Positions 22,307-37,300 are shown, numbered from the stretch's first letter. The stretch: 64,000 bases of DNA from Acheta domesticus (GCA_031308135.1 JAHLJT010000631.1:261100925-261164924); one strand, 5' to 3'. Notes: generated by a model from the sequence alone, not told the origin. A program made the numbers and translations.

Positions 22307-25300
22307 GATATATATATATATATATATGATTGAATAGATAAAATATATTAAGATAATGGCAAAAATTACTATGGGTTTTTATTATAACCTTTTATGCAAG
22401 CACTTTGTTATACAAATCATATTCACTGTTCCACAATATTGCTATATGTAAAGGTGCATCTTTGCGTATATGCAAAGAAGCAAAAAATTTTAATTTTACG
22501 TCACAGATGTAAATTAGAATTTTTTAACTATTTTTCCTAATATCTGCACAATCCAAATTAGTCCCCTAAAAAGTTTGACCTTAAAAAAAACATTGTGCAA
22601 TGAAGGTTAAGTTTTTAAATTGTCATGCCATGTTCCGAAATGTATAAATGTTGGTGTAACTTGAAGACGGTAAAAATATCGCATGTATGTACAGCGCGGT
22701 TTTTGTAACTTTGTCCCTCAAGGCATGTCTTCATGCCATGGTATTTCAGGTCTTTGTCAGTCTTACCACTAGACATCGCATGATTGCATCCGCATCAAGT
22801 AGTGTTTGCGATCCTGCGACATTTATTGGCACGAGCAAAATGCGTGAAATGCCATGTGATATTCGATTGTGACTGTAGGTGCTTGAGGAGCAAAGTTATA
22901 TAAAACATAATTCGTAATCATATTTTTGACATCCTCCATGAATACGCCAGGCAATTCAGACAGATATTCTCAAATGGGCTAGTAAAGAGAGAATTTCAAA
23001 TGAATGGATCAGGAGAGATAGCTCAGTGCATCAACTGGTGTCACTGCAGTCCCTCTGACCGGGAGATCTTAGGTTCGAGTCCCAATGGCGGCAGGTTTTT
23101 CAACTCTAGTTTGTCAGCTAGATCGAATTCAGTCGCTGCCTGGAGGAGAATTCTAGTTGCTCTGATTTTGGTAGTTTTCCGTGACTTCTCCGATCAACAC
23201 CAGGCGAATGCTGGAGTAGTGCCCTACCAAACAGGCTACAGACCGTGTGCGATCTTTCCTTCCTCTTCCTTGTCCTATCCTCATCCCTTATGCACACAAA
23301 CACACACACTTACACTAGCATGCACTACACTACCGAATGCTGGGAGACCAGTTAGGAGCTTAGAGCTTGTCCCGGATGGGAAAACCCTGCTAGTCGGGGG
23401 TAGGTCAGTGCCGGATCTCACCAGTCGGTGGGGAAAGATCACCGCCTCCTTCCAATGAAAAAACACGCACTATACTTACGGGACTAGTTGATGCGTCCAG
23501 AATCACAATCAATCAATAAATCCAATGAATGGTATAGTATTAAACGAAACAACATGAAAATGAATGTCGAGGTTTTTGTAACATGAGGTAGGTTCAGCGA
23601 GGCCGCATGGAATCTCAGTTCGATTCCCAGAAAGCAAGAATCTACATTTTGCAAGAGACTGTAATGAAAAAATCACTTTCACAGACATATGCATTCTGTG
23701 TCCAAACACAGATAAGGATGATAAATAATATATTGTCTTGGCAAAAATTTCCCAATCTTGAAACTTGTAGTTTCCCACATGACTTGCAAAATGGAGGGAC
23801 AGAGGTAAGAGTTCACAGATCACAACTATCAAACAAGCAGTAAAGCTATTATCAAGTTTATTCTGTTGTAGAATGTGTGGAACTATTAAAGAAATAGAGG
23901 CCATCACCAGTGGAGGAGAGATCTAGTGACATAGAAGGGAATGTTCTGAAATGACATCTGATGAAAGACTAAAACAAAACAAAATCAACTCATCAACTTT
24001 TAGAGGGCCCTAAAAAGTCAAAAGATTTTGCAGCATGCCAGGAGGACCAAAAAGAAAGACTGTTTATGTTAATGAACAAAAAAGAAACATTCTTTGTTCT
24101 GTACAGCTTGAAAGGCTATAATATTTGGAAAATAATACTTTTTTATCATTTTATTTAACATTTAGAAAACCTTTTTTGTGACAGTTGAACATTTTAAATT
24201 CAGTTGCTCCTGGAATCTCCTTCCCTCAGTAATCAATACAACTTTTACCGTCACACTTTTTTCTTGCTCATATGTTACATTTGCACAAGGATGTGTCTCA
24301 CTTATGTTTTCTTCCTCTCTGTCTCCCTATAAAATACAGAATATCATTACTAAATATAAAACATGGCTGAGAGCCATTCTAAAATGGTATATTCTCCATA
24401 ACACATGGTATACGAGGCCTTACATTTGCCACTTTGATGCACATAACCTAAATCTCATTAGTTAAGGTACAATCGCAATGTTGAAGGAACTGTTAAAATA
24501 CGTGATGAGTGTCTGCATGAATGTTTATGTTTTTTACGAAAACTTCTTTACATTGTTGCTCTTTGTTAACGTTTTCTCAGCTGACTGTACATTGGTCGCT
24601 TCTAGCAAATACCCATCTGATGTTTCACTGCCTGACCTGTTCTCTCCATCTTGAGTTACTTTTTCTGTACTATTCTCCTCATTCCTCTTATATTGAAGAC
24701 AATGAAAAAGGTGCTGTCATTGTCACTTCCTGAAGAGAAGATACATCTTTTACACTGAGAAAATTGGTAAATAGTCTTATTTGAACTTCACATTTCCAGT
24801 TGTAATCGTTAAATGGCATGAAATATACAAGACAAAGGCAATAAATAATAATTGTAATTATATAATGTCATCTTACCTCTGTCAGAATTCATAAACTCTG
24901 AAAAATTAGGTTTTCTGGCAGCTGAAACACTTATTTATGTCTTCTTGGCTGTCTGAGTGAAGCCGCGTTGTTGGCTGAGGGGCTGAAATTTTTTCCTGTG
25001 AAGTCGCAGACTTCCTCAGAACTGTTAAATGACAGGCATCAGCCTCTCAGCCAACGACATGGCGTCACCTGGACAGCCCAGAAGACATGGACTTGAGCTG
25101 CAAAAGCTTACATTTACACGCTTATTTACTTCACCAGCCAGATTGATGGGGTTACCAGGTTCATTATTGAAGCTCAGTTTCCAAGCCGTACAATCAGTGC
25201 TTGGATTCGACTCAGTATTTGCTGAGAGATTTGCATGGATAGTGGTCCAAAAACATGATTGAGATGGTTATTATTGTTAAATGTTTTATTTTCAGAATAC

Positions 25301-28300
25301 AAGGAAACACAGTCAGACATCAGGGAAACCTTCAAACACTGAATTAAAATCAAAAAGAATGGTTTTGCAACCACGAAGTAGGGAGGAAAATATAGTTCAA
25401 GGATGTAATACTATTTCTCAACCAGTCAAGCGACTTAAATTAAATGATCCTTATGCGAGAGGGCAGAAAATGATTGATCACTTGCAGCAGCAAAATGCGT
25501 CAACATTTGAAACTAAGCGGACGCCCCTGACATCCAAACTTCAAAATCAGCAGACCTCATCTGTGGCACAAAGTTTTAAATTACCATATAGTTCACCAAA
25601 GGTATGTTTATATACAATATTGTACATCTTATGGAAATAAAAACTGTTTACTACAAATCAATATGTCTTTGATAGGTTGAGAAAGACATGAATATTAGGA
25701 AGAAGTTGTTTCCTACTAACAATGAAAATGAGTTACCCAAAATTAGTGGGGCAGGTTTAGAAGCAAAATCACATATCCAATCCAACTTGTCCTCTCCATT
25801 GCCATTGCGGAGAACAGCACACCAGTATGTAGCCAGTCCAAGCCCATCTATTGTGACACGGTCCAACTTGGATCAAGCGACTTCCATTGGAACAACCCAA
25901 GAAAGTGAATGTTCAAAACAGAAGTTTCAGACTCTTGTGCCCAAACCTTGCAAAGATGGAAGTAATAGTGGGTCTACTATCGTTCGTGTCCAAAATTCAC
26001 AGGTAAGCTGGATATTTGATGATGATTGATTGATTGATTTGATGATAATTGATATTTTGGTGCTAGTTGGTATTTGAAAATTACTACTTTTTACTTTCTC
26101 ACTCCGTAGTTGAGAGAAAGTTATGTAATGCTGCACGAAAAAAACGGCGAATTTTCGGCAGAAAAACTAGTATTACCAGGCCCTGATAATGAAACTAGTG
26201 GTGCTACAGAATGGCACAGACTTTCCTGTATTCGTTTTCTATTTCCTTTGGTCTCGGCTAGTTATTTGGACTTGCCACATACCTTTGCCAGCTGCCATCT
26301 ATCGCTGCCCAAAGTACATTTTTTTGAAATTTTCTTAAATTTTTGGTTTCTTAATACTAGAATGGAAATATTATTTTAGGAACATTAAAGAACAGTAAAA
26401 CCTCGTCCTAAAAGGCAATTTTCTTTGAAAAATTTGGAGCTGTTTGTAAGAAAATGGCGTTTAAGCGCAAATGTGAGGCTCATTTTCAAGGAAAAGTTTT
26501 GAGTTTTCATTAAAGTTAATTAGAAGCCATTTCAACCACTTACACTCACAAATACAATAGCATATACAAATTGCATATTAACGGTGTCAGAGATCTTGCA
26601 AGAAAATTAAATTTGTGTAATTTTTGAAAAAACAAAAAATACCCCAAAAGGAACTATACATCATATTAAAGAGTGCAATTAGCACTATCCTTTTGAAAAA
26701 TTTGGAGCCATTTACAAGAAAATGGTGTTTGAGCGTTTCTGAAAATGCAGAATTTTGGGCCAGTTTTCACAGAAAACTGTTCAATTTTCGAGAAGCTTTA
26801 TATGACATCATTTATAGCACATGTACTCATAATAATGTGAACAAATCACCAGTAATGTAAATATTAAGTCAAAAAAATTACATTTTTGTAATTTTTGAGA
26901 AAAACAAAGAATAGAGCAGTATGGCATTTGCCATCTCATAGAGTATATTAGGCACTATCCCTACCAAAAGTTGAAAGTAAAAATTTGGAGCAGTTGTTGA
27001 GAAAATCTTGTCTTTTGTTATTTTTTCAAATTGCATGTGTTGCGCACAAACTACTAAAATTTTTATTCAGACATTTAGTATCCTGTTTATTATAGACAAT
27101 CACTTATAAGTCAGTTAAAAAACAATTACAGTGTATGGAAGGGGGGGGCAATTAAAATTGTTTAAAGGAAACACGTAATCTTGATAAAAACTTCAACACA
27201 TTAAATTTTTTTATCAAGATTACATGTAATATTTTATCAAAAACAAGTGTTTCCTTTAAACAATTTTAACCCCTCCCCTTTTTCCGTATACTCTAATTGG
27301 TTTTTAAGACTAATAAGTGATTGTCTATAATAAAAAAGATACTAAATATCCGAATAGAAATAACAGACTATCAAAGTGTGATCCAGTTTCTGTACTAAAA
27401 TTTTTATTAAAAATGTACATGACCTTAATGAAAGAGCTCATAATGGTGAATAAATTTCTTTTGAATGAAAGATATGTATCTTCAATTTTGTAGTTGTTGG
27501 AAGATGATGAAAAAAATTCAAACTCTTGCAATTTCCGAAAATTTAGGGTTAGCCGTGAAATTAGAACCTATGCCATCTTAATAAGTGTAATAAACACTAT
27601 TCTTACAAGAAAAAATTTGGAACTGTTTTTGAGAAAATTTCGAAAATGTCCTGGAGGCTTCATGTAAAGTACCTCCAAGTTTTGAAGAATGTTTTTCAAA
27701 ATCTCAAACCTTTGACTAGAGTCAGATGGATTTCTTTAATTTGGAAAAAATCCGAAGCATGGTTTAGGCACTAATGGTGTTCACAGACGGACATTTTACT
27801 TTGAATTGGTTTTTCGGTATCAAGGACCCATAAAGCAGGGCTTTTGGCTACACCACGTGTTAGAGGATTTGCTTTGGGGATCTTCTTAATTTAGCATCTG
27901 GATTTATCCACTTTTTCGTTGTTAGGACCCAGCAATGAATTTTTTTCTGCCAAAAATCCGCCGTTTTTTCACGCAGCATTACATAACTTTCCCTATACCT
28001 TGTAAATTATTTTGTATATATGTATGGGAAAGTGAAAGTATATAAAGTTGCTAAATTTAGAAAAAATCTCCTCTAATACGTAGTGTAGCCAGACTGTTTT
28101 GTGGGTCCTTGATACCAAAAATCCATTGAGGACAAAACTTCTGTCCGTCTGGTTAATGTAAACAACACTAGCACTAAAACATGCATAGGATTTTTACCAA
28201 ATTGTAGATGCCTCTGCCAATTTGTCCTGAGTCGAAGCTCTGTGATTTTGAAAAATTTTTGAAAAGCTCTTTGATTTTGTTAATATTTGGGGTACTGTAC

Positions 28301-31300
28301 ATTTTCAAAACCTTCTCAAAAATGGATCCAAATTTTTTCCACCAACTACAAAATTTAAGATAGAGAATTTTCCTCCAAATTAAATTTGTTGACCATTATT
28401 AGTTCTTTCATTTAGATCATGTTCATTTTTTGGAAAACGATTGGAGTTTTCGTCCAATACGTGCAATTTAAAAAAATAACAATAGCAATGTTTTCTCAAA
28501 GGCATCTCCAAATTTTTTCATTAAACTTATTGTAGGGGTAGTGCTAACACTCTGAAATGACGTAAACACCATATTGCTCTTCTATTCTTTTGTTTTTTCA
28601 AAAATTACAAAAATTTAATTTTTTGACTTCTCTCATGTTGACAATGTTTGGATTAGTGGTGATTTATTCACATTACTCCATTTACGAGTGCATGAGCTTC
28701 AAATGATGTCATATAAAGTTTCCCAAAAACTCTGTGAAAATGTGCTCAAAATTCTGCCTTTACAAACACTCAAATGCCATTTTCTCAAAAATGGCTCCAA
28801 ATTTTTTCTTCAAACTTTTCGTACGGATAGTGCTAATTTTACTGATTAAGATGACATAAAACAATATGTTAACAATACATTACCATGTGTACACATTTCC
28901 AGCGATGTGTTTACATTGTTGCATTTGTGAAAGAAAGTTCCAAAGTTTGCATATACAGTAAAAGCTTAAATGCCATTTTCTTCAAAGCAGCTCCATATTT
29001 TTGAACAAATATTGCTGTATAGGATCAATTTTTACTCTTCTTTAATATTCTTAAAGTAATACTGGGTTCTACCATTGGGAAACTGGAAAATTGAATAAAT
29101 TTTGAAGAAAATGTACTTTGGAGGCGATAGACGGTAGCTGATAAGAGGATGGGGCAATATTGTAAACCTGGCCCAGACCAAAGAAATTAGGAAACTAGTA
29201 CAAGAAAGTCTGTGCCATTCTGTATCACCACTAGTCTTTTGCTTCAATTTGTTTTACATATAGATATGAATGTATGTATGCATTAAGAGTTTATTCATTG
29301 AATGTTCACTAAATAAATGTTTTGTTATTGCATTTGCCTAGGTGAAATCACAAACCCTTAAACCATTAAGTCCTCTTGAGTCTGAGCAACAAAGAAAATT
29401 GTTGCTTAGCAGACAGAGGAATAAAAGACATTCTCAGTCAATGAAAGAATTGAAATGTTTTTGCAAGGGTATGCCACAAGTATGCAATATATGTTTAAAA
29501 CAACGAGCGATACCTGCACCTAGAGCTGGTACTCCAGGATTTCGACCACCAGAAGTTTTGCTCAAGTATCCTATGCAAACAACAGGTAAAAATAACAAAC
29601 TTTTTAGTAGGTCTGTAGTAAAGCTTTTATTTGTTGCTGACTGCACTTTGTACAAAACTTCTTTGTGCTTGATGTGTAAGAGACATAAGATGACACCAAC
29701 AGTGTTTTCCTTGTGATCCGCAATAGCGGCAGCTTTTCCAATGCTGTAATCTTCTTTTGTTGCCACCAACTTCAAATGAATATTGGAATAGAACATCATA
29801 CCAGTTAAGTGCTACTGCTACACATTTATGACGCATAATATCAAGAGATCACTCATTAAAAATATTGAGTTGAAAAATATCAGAAGTATAGGTCTGAAAT
29901 CTAGTATCCGCAAAAGATCATGTAGTTTACACATGGGAAGTGCTGTAAAGCTTGGCAAAGCTGTTTGTGCGAAGGCCTAACTGTTGAGCACAAAGAAGAT
30001 GGTACATCATATAAAATATATGACCTCCTACTTGCGCAAGATAATAGTCGAGCTGTGTATGGGGTCCAAATTTTAAGTTAGTAATGAGTGTAAATCCAGG
30101 TAGAATCAGGTTTTTTTGAAGCAAAGCTGAATTTTAGGGTTTGTAGTTATCAGTAATTATACTTACAGCAAATGTTTTATAATTTGCATAAATTAAGACT
30201 AGCAATTTTTTTAAATTTTACTTGTATGGTAAGATTCTTTATGATGTCGAATGTATTTCACTCCTACTAAAATTGTATTTTGTATCGTTTTTGTTGACAG
30301 CTGTTGACATGTGGGCTGCTGGAGTTATAATGTTGTGCATTCTTAGTGGATGCTATCCTTTCTTTCGTTCCCCTGATGATATTACTGGGTTGGCTGAGAT
30401 AATGACAGTTTTTGGTTCAAATCGCATCAAAGAAGTTGCCAAAAGCCTTGGTGAGTTTTGAAAGAAATCTTTTATAGTGTTCTCCCTCAGTGTAGAAATG
30501 TTAAGAATTTTATCAAATGAATTATTTTATATTGTTTATTTTATCAAATGGATTAAATGTTTCATCATTACAGCTATGACCCATCAGATATGTCATTGTT
30601 GGCAACATAAACAACACTTTTTTCTCTAGTGAATAAAAAATGTTTGTACACTGCAATAATTTAAAATTAAACTTAACCAAACCAATATGTTTCATAATAA
30701 ATTATTAGAACTTTAGTATTCTAATAATCCTTAATCGGTTTTGTAATAACTGAACATGCTCCTATTAACTATGAAGATCAATCAATTGGCTTTCACAAGC
30801 TAAATTGTTAAATTGAAACAGAAATTTTACAAAGTTGATTAAAAATGGTGCAATATTAGTGATATAACATTGTAAATACTATTCTTTAACTGCTGAGAAT
30901 TTTATTTCTCTTTTCATAAATTTATAGATGAGGTGCTTGGAATTAGGCAACAGTAAGCGACTCAAGCTAACTTAAGATATAAATCTTCCTCATTTATGCT
31001 AGAGGTTGGCAAGTCACTGACAAAGTAGAGTGAGGGAGTATGCAGCATCTTTTAACACAATAAATATGTTAATCGCCTAATTTAAAGAATTCTTTGAACT
31101 ATTTATTGCCTCACTTAAGGTGGTGTAGCATTTTCTAATCCTAAGCACCTCATGTATGGTAGTGAATGAGTTTGTTCACATTTCCATGATGACAGTCTTG
31201 TTAGACCAATGAATAATGGTTCTAATTGAATGTGCTCATAGTATAGAGATATATTTAAACTTTATTTTAATTTTCTTAGTGATAATGGGATAAAATAGTG

Positions 31301-34300
31301 TATGACACTGTAGTAAATACTACAGGTTTAATTCACTTCTTATTTATTCATCATATTCCTCTTTTTTAACATCTTTTAATATATAATATACTAAGGAAAA
31401 ATGTTTTGTATTATTTAAAAGACTATTGACACAAAACATTGTAAGAGTACTACTACTGGAGAGAGAAATACATTCCAAGGAAATTTAAACCCTTTGCCGT
31501 TGCCGTCTTTTGCAAAATGCAAAACGTTTGCTTGGGTCTATCTAATTTATTACTAATTTAGTTTGTCAAATAAAGAATGGAGATTTTGTAGCATCTGTGT
31601 TGTATCAGTTACTTTTTTGTTCAGAAGATGATTAATTTTTTTCACATAGTGCAGTTTTCTAGTTTTTATTTAGTTGAAATCATTGACTCCCTGATTTTGC
31701 TGGTTACTTTTGAAAGCATTCTTCCTTTTTCTATAGGGTTGAATCATTCAGAATTAAGAATAGAAGTTGCATATTATTCTGATATGGTTTGCACCATTAC
31801 AGTTTGCAACGGTAAGATGTATTTTGAAAAGTAATAAGTTTATTTATATTTTTGCTACTTAATTGTTCTCCTAATTATTACATCAAAATTTAACAACTCC
31901 TAATTATTACATAACTTGTGCAGAGAGGTCCTTGGAAACAAATTCTGGTAAATGAATGTCACGATATTTGGAATAGGTCATAATGCTAAAGAGGGATGAG
32001 GGGCTTTGGGACAGCGTTGTGGTGCATTACTTAGGGGAGGGAGTGTTGTTTTATTGTTAAACACTGATTATATTTATTAGTGTATATACATATATACACA
32101 CACACACAATTTTTTTTAAAATGTTTCATCATGTGTGGAAATAACTCCTGTTATTCAGTGTTATTCTAAAACATTAACATATTAACAAATTAAATTTAAA
32201 AAATATAAATATATCAAAAAGTTATTATAGGGTAGAGCACATAGTGATGGGCACTTTAAGGGCAACCATTATGTTCTTTTCAATGTAAAATTGTTTATTT
32301 TAACAATAAAAAATTCATAGTTTGCAAATGAATTACAATATATGTGTACATTTATGAGTCTAGTAAGTTAAATAGTTGAAAATTGTACTTCACATTTTAT
32401 AAAAGTGAAACTAAAATAAGGCAGAAAATATAGTAATGGGTACACTGAAGACTATTGTGGGCACTTTGTAATATAGTGATGGGCACTCAGAAAAATGTAT
32501 TGTTAAAAGCCCAACGAAGTCAAACAGCATCGTTGAATGCAATTGGCTTGTTACGCTGGTTTATTAAGCTTCAGTCACTTAATAAGTCTAAAACATTTTA
32601 AAAAAAAAAATCATTGTCTGAATCGCTTTCTTCTACAGAATCCTTGAGGAAAGAAATGATTTGCGAAATACCTTTTGACACAATTGGCAGAACACATAGT
32701 AGTTCTTAAAATTCAATGTTTCCACACTGGAAGCAGCTCTGAAGGAAATACTTCAGTGCACGTTTGGTTGACAGAGACTTGCTACTTCTTTCCATCTTGT
32801 AAATGCCTACAGACATGCTCTGCTGACAAATGTTCTTATTTCTTTCACCTCCTATAAATGTGTGTAAACCTTTGTGCAGAATTGTTGTTTGGTTTTCTGA
32901 GGTTGGCCTTATTAATTTCCTCTAGATGGTGTATTTTCTGCTTATCGTTCTGCTTGTCTATTCCTTTTGTGCTATTTCCAAATAACACTCCTTTTACAAA
33001 TTTGGATGTAATATTGTGGTTATTGCTTTCTAATTTTGCAAGTAAAACTACCTTACAATTTTTCTTCTTCCTGCTTTCTGTGTTGTCAGGGATTTTTCTC
33101 TTTCTTCCTTCGCCCTTTCTTCATTTTCATTTTGTATCTGCCTTTTCCTTGTGGAGAGTTTTCCATTGTCTGGACGTTATCACAAACGATATTTGCTGAG
33201 CATTGCATTTATTTTTCCTTTTTGATGTTTCTGGCCTTATCAGTCTATAAATGTTGGAACATTCGAATGACTCAGAAAACTGTTTCAGAGAATGTCAGTT
33301 GGAGATTGTGTTCTTGGTTGTAGAGTTTCAAAGTTTGGCGCTGTATTAAATGCTGCCAATGTTTCACATCTCTTGGCACTTGACCCGACTGTTCATGTGT
33401 TTTCTATATTGAGATGTATGTCTAGATCAACTATCTCTGAATCCATTTCTGCTTCCTCTGAAAGTTCATCACACAACTTGTACAAAACAAAGAATTCCTC
33501 GATAATTTGTTCTGTGTATTGTGGTTAAAATGTTTTCGTTATCCACATTTCATGTGACGTTATTGTACGTCCACCCTAGACATTTAGTGAAATCAATACT
33601 CTTAAGTCTCTAGGGAACAAATCTACAAGCTCTAAAACCATTTTGAAAAGTTTCTGGCTTTATTGTGCGCTCTACCTTCTCCAACACCGGAGCGAAATGT
33701 TTTGTAGTGAAAACCTCAGAAGGATGTTCTCGGCGTTTTTCCACACACTCTTGATTGGTTGAAATGGCAAATCTGCTGGTTGGAAAATTCTTGTAGCATT
33801 CGGATTCAGTGCTATTAAAATTATTTGTAATTCAGAACAGACCTCGCTCATCTAGAAAGTAAAGTGACTTTTGTTACAATCCACGATAGGTAGTGAGAGA
33901 TTTCCTAGTAAAGAACAGTCCAAACCAAAAGTTTGCAAACTGACTTCACTTGAACGAAGGGAAGACACCTCAATTATATCAGTAACATTTCAACAGATTT
34001 AACTGTTCACTGTAAGAACTTTGTCTTCAGAGCGTCTTCATACCTCAAAATCAGTATAATTGAATAATCTGAAATGGTTTAATCAATTTTTTAATTTTTT
34101 TTTGCTTTTAGAGCATTTTTAAAAAACATTTAAAGATAATTTTATTGATAATTTTGGACGAAGGTTTAGGTCATCAAAATCCTTCCCCTAGTGATAACAT
34201 TTAATCCGAAAACGTTCATTGAGACAGTAATGGGCATATTCAAATTTCAGTGATGGGCACTGTGCCCATTACTGTCTAAAATCATTCTAAAAGTATATTT

Positions 34301-37300
34301 TTTCACTTACCATGGCAAAGGTCCCTAAATTCAATATTAACATTACAGCAATGCATAAAAAATTAGTTCCTCAAATTGCAGTGATGGGCATCCATGCCCA
34401 TCATTGTCCTACTTGTCAGACATATTTACAGTTATGGGCACTACCTTTTTTTTGGTTATGACCTGTTCCGAGAAGGTGAAAACGCATATGAAAATGTAGA
34501 TTATAAATCTGGCTACCCTTCACGTAGAGTGGATTGCAAATAAAAACAGACAAATTCACTTAAATCCTTAATAACTGAACGCACCTCCGCTAACGAATCC
34601 ACAAGGTTTAGATGCACTGACTACACGTGGAGCACACCACTAACTAGTGAAGTGTGCCTACACTCACTGCGGGGTCACAATCAATTCGCATTCTGGGGTT
34701 ACAAACTTAAAGACATACGACACAGATTACACGAAGAGGGCCTGTTGCTGTTAGAAAATCTTATTATATAAAACCCTCCTTACAGTTGCTGTGCCCATCA
34801 CTATACTGGTGCCCACAACTGTACTTGTTACCCTATAAATTATTACAATCGATGGAAATACAAATATATTTTCATCATTGGTATATTGATTGAATTGAAT
34901 GTTTTAGATTACAAAGGAAATATTCAAGACTTATCTTTTCTCTAGAATCCAATTACACAATTAATCCTTTCTCTGTAGATTCACATCCATGAGTCATCCC
35001 TGACAACTGTTGAGTGCCTTGTCAGAAATTTTCTTTGCATCCTACTTTCACTCAAAAATTGTTCCCTATTGTTTCTTGCAGTTTGACTTAAATTGTCATA
35101 AAATTTTATATATAACACAAATTGCTTTTACTGTTACATAATTTATTTCTGCTTATTGAAAATGGAGGGGTGTCACAAGCATTATGCAATTATTAGGGGG
35201 AGTTGTCAACAGGAGAGAGAGGGGTATCGAAACACTTCCAATTTGTGTTATGCAATTTTTGGATGGTCCCTTAGTAGTTTGACTGAAGTGCTCTATACTC
35301 ACATTCCGTTTCTGAACAAAGAAATATATTGCACAAACATTTAAGAAGAAATTGTGGTAAACTGGATTGTTCTGGATTGTGAAGTATTGGATTGTACGTG
35401 AGTTACTTGGATTTTCCCGTGTTTTTCCTTATGTGTTCCCAACAATTAGGAGGAGAAAATCACTATCCGAGAAAATCACTATCCACAGGTATGAACGGCG
35501 AAAGGACTGTTGGTTAACACCTGAGCAATATTATGGAGAAATGAGGTTTCTTTCTTTGTTTCTTAATGGCATTGCTCCTCAAAATGTGACTAACTAGCCA
35601 GCTGACTTTGTTCTCTTACATATGCACACACATGCATGAGACAGTCAATAAATACAGTCAGCTCCGGTTGTTGTGAACTTATGGGGACGAGTATTTTTGC
35701 TTCATTATATCCAAAGATCTCAAAATTAAATAGAATATTTCCAAAATAATTGATTTTATTAATGCAGTAAACTGCTCTTTTACATTTTTCATTGGACTCG
35801 GGAAAATTATGCAAATTGCAGGAAGTGTAAATGTTAGAAATAACTATTGCTGTATAATGACACACGAATGACTTTTATAATGAGAACATGTTATTTTCGT
35901 AATACATACAAAACATAAGTTTGTTAGAACAAAAAGACATACATTTTTAAGACAATCCCAAGGCGACGCAAAGCCATCTGCAATTGCAATTAGCATAGAA
36001 ATTGAACATACTGACACCCTCCCTCAATTTCAAGGCTATTTAACTGTCAGTCACGTAATCCACATCTGATAGCGCAACTTTCATGTTTATTATTGGGTAG
36101 AGGTTTAGTCAATACGTCGGCAACCATTTCTTCAGTACTTAAATATTCTATTTTCAATTTATCTTCTTGTACTGCTTGACGAATGAAGTATTTCACGTCG
36201 ATATGTTTAGATCTTGCGTGGAACTCTGGATTGTATACTAATTTTCCAGCTGATTGGTTATTGTAAATAATTATTTTATTATAATGATTAATTCCCAGTT
36301 CTTGGGCAAAAGTAAGGATGTGTATTGCTTCTTTAGCAGCTTCGGAAATGCTAATGTATTCTGCTTCCGCGGAGGACAGCGCGACGGTTCTTTGTTTACG
36401 AGTACACCACGAAATTGCTGCTCCCGACATCAAGAAAACATATCCGGAATACGATTTTCTATCATTTGGACAATTTGCCCAATCGGCGTCGCATAACCCT
36501 GTAATTCCGTGCCATCGTGAACATAAACTAAATTTTTATCAATTGTTCCTTTCAGGCATCGAATTATACGTTTAGCGGCCTGCCAATGACTTTCATTATG
36601 ACAATTATTATACTGACTTAACATGTTAACAGCCGGACGTGTGCCTCCTGCTACATACATAAGAGAACCAATGAGCTCACGGAATGGTCGTTGATCTTTC
36701 TCTCTTTCTGCAGTGGTGTCGGATTGAAGTTTCATTCCTATAGCGATGGGAGTTTTCACGGGCTTACAATCTTCCATGTTGTATCTTTTCAAGATGTCTT
36801 TAATGTAACCACTTTGACAAAGTGTTATCTTCTTATCATCTTGCTCTATTTCGATTCCCAGACAAAAACTAGCTCGTCCGAGGTCCTTGACGTCAAAATG
36901 AGAGGCAAGTTCTCTTTTGATTTGATTGATCCTTGCATTATTTTTCGATGAAATTAGCATGTCGTCAACATAGACAAGTAGATACGTATGAGGTTCTCTA
37001 GAATCAACGAACATGCATGGATCCGAATTTGTAGCTCGAAGACCAATATTTTCTAGAGTGGTCTTTAACTTCCGTGTGCCATTGTCGACCTGCTTGACGA
37101 AGATCGTAAATGGCTTTCTTCAATTTACATACCTTGTCACCGGATTTTAAGAGTTGGAGCATATTTTGAGCCTTTTTGATTAAATTGATGTCTCCTTCAG
37201 TCTTAATTATTCTTTTTAACGACTCAGTCAAGTATGATGGTTTTTCCATGAACAGTAACGTGTCGATATCACCATTCAAATATGCTGTGGTGATGTCGAG

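Larger units (their letters stand above)
21430..25295. other. CDC7 intron 7
   Basis: A 3.9-kb intron. It holds the piggyBac MITE, a CA/TA microsatellite, a decayed palindromic MITE, the SINE and a short palindrome near 25.0 kb. The remaining AT-rich sequence (23,530-24,930) shows no gene I can support. Confidence 0.7.

Noticed and set aside
23570..23640. Second tRNA or SINE head (AGTTCGATTCCC)
   Set aside because: A B-box-like string is present but no convincing A box or cloverleaf could be drawn.
31487..31530. piggyBac end (AACCCTTTGCCGTTGCC)
   Set aside because: Resembles a piggyBac start but the TTAA is displaced by one base and no partner end was found.
32858..33528. + strand frames as a membrane protein gene
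   Set aside because: Hydrophobic text is the antisense of a lysine-rich pogo transposase remnant; no start context or family match.
35590..35865. 91-codon minus-strand frame
   Set aside because: It crosses the copia LTR boundary and its target duplication, so it cannot be a real gene.
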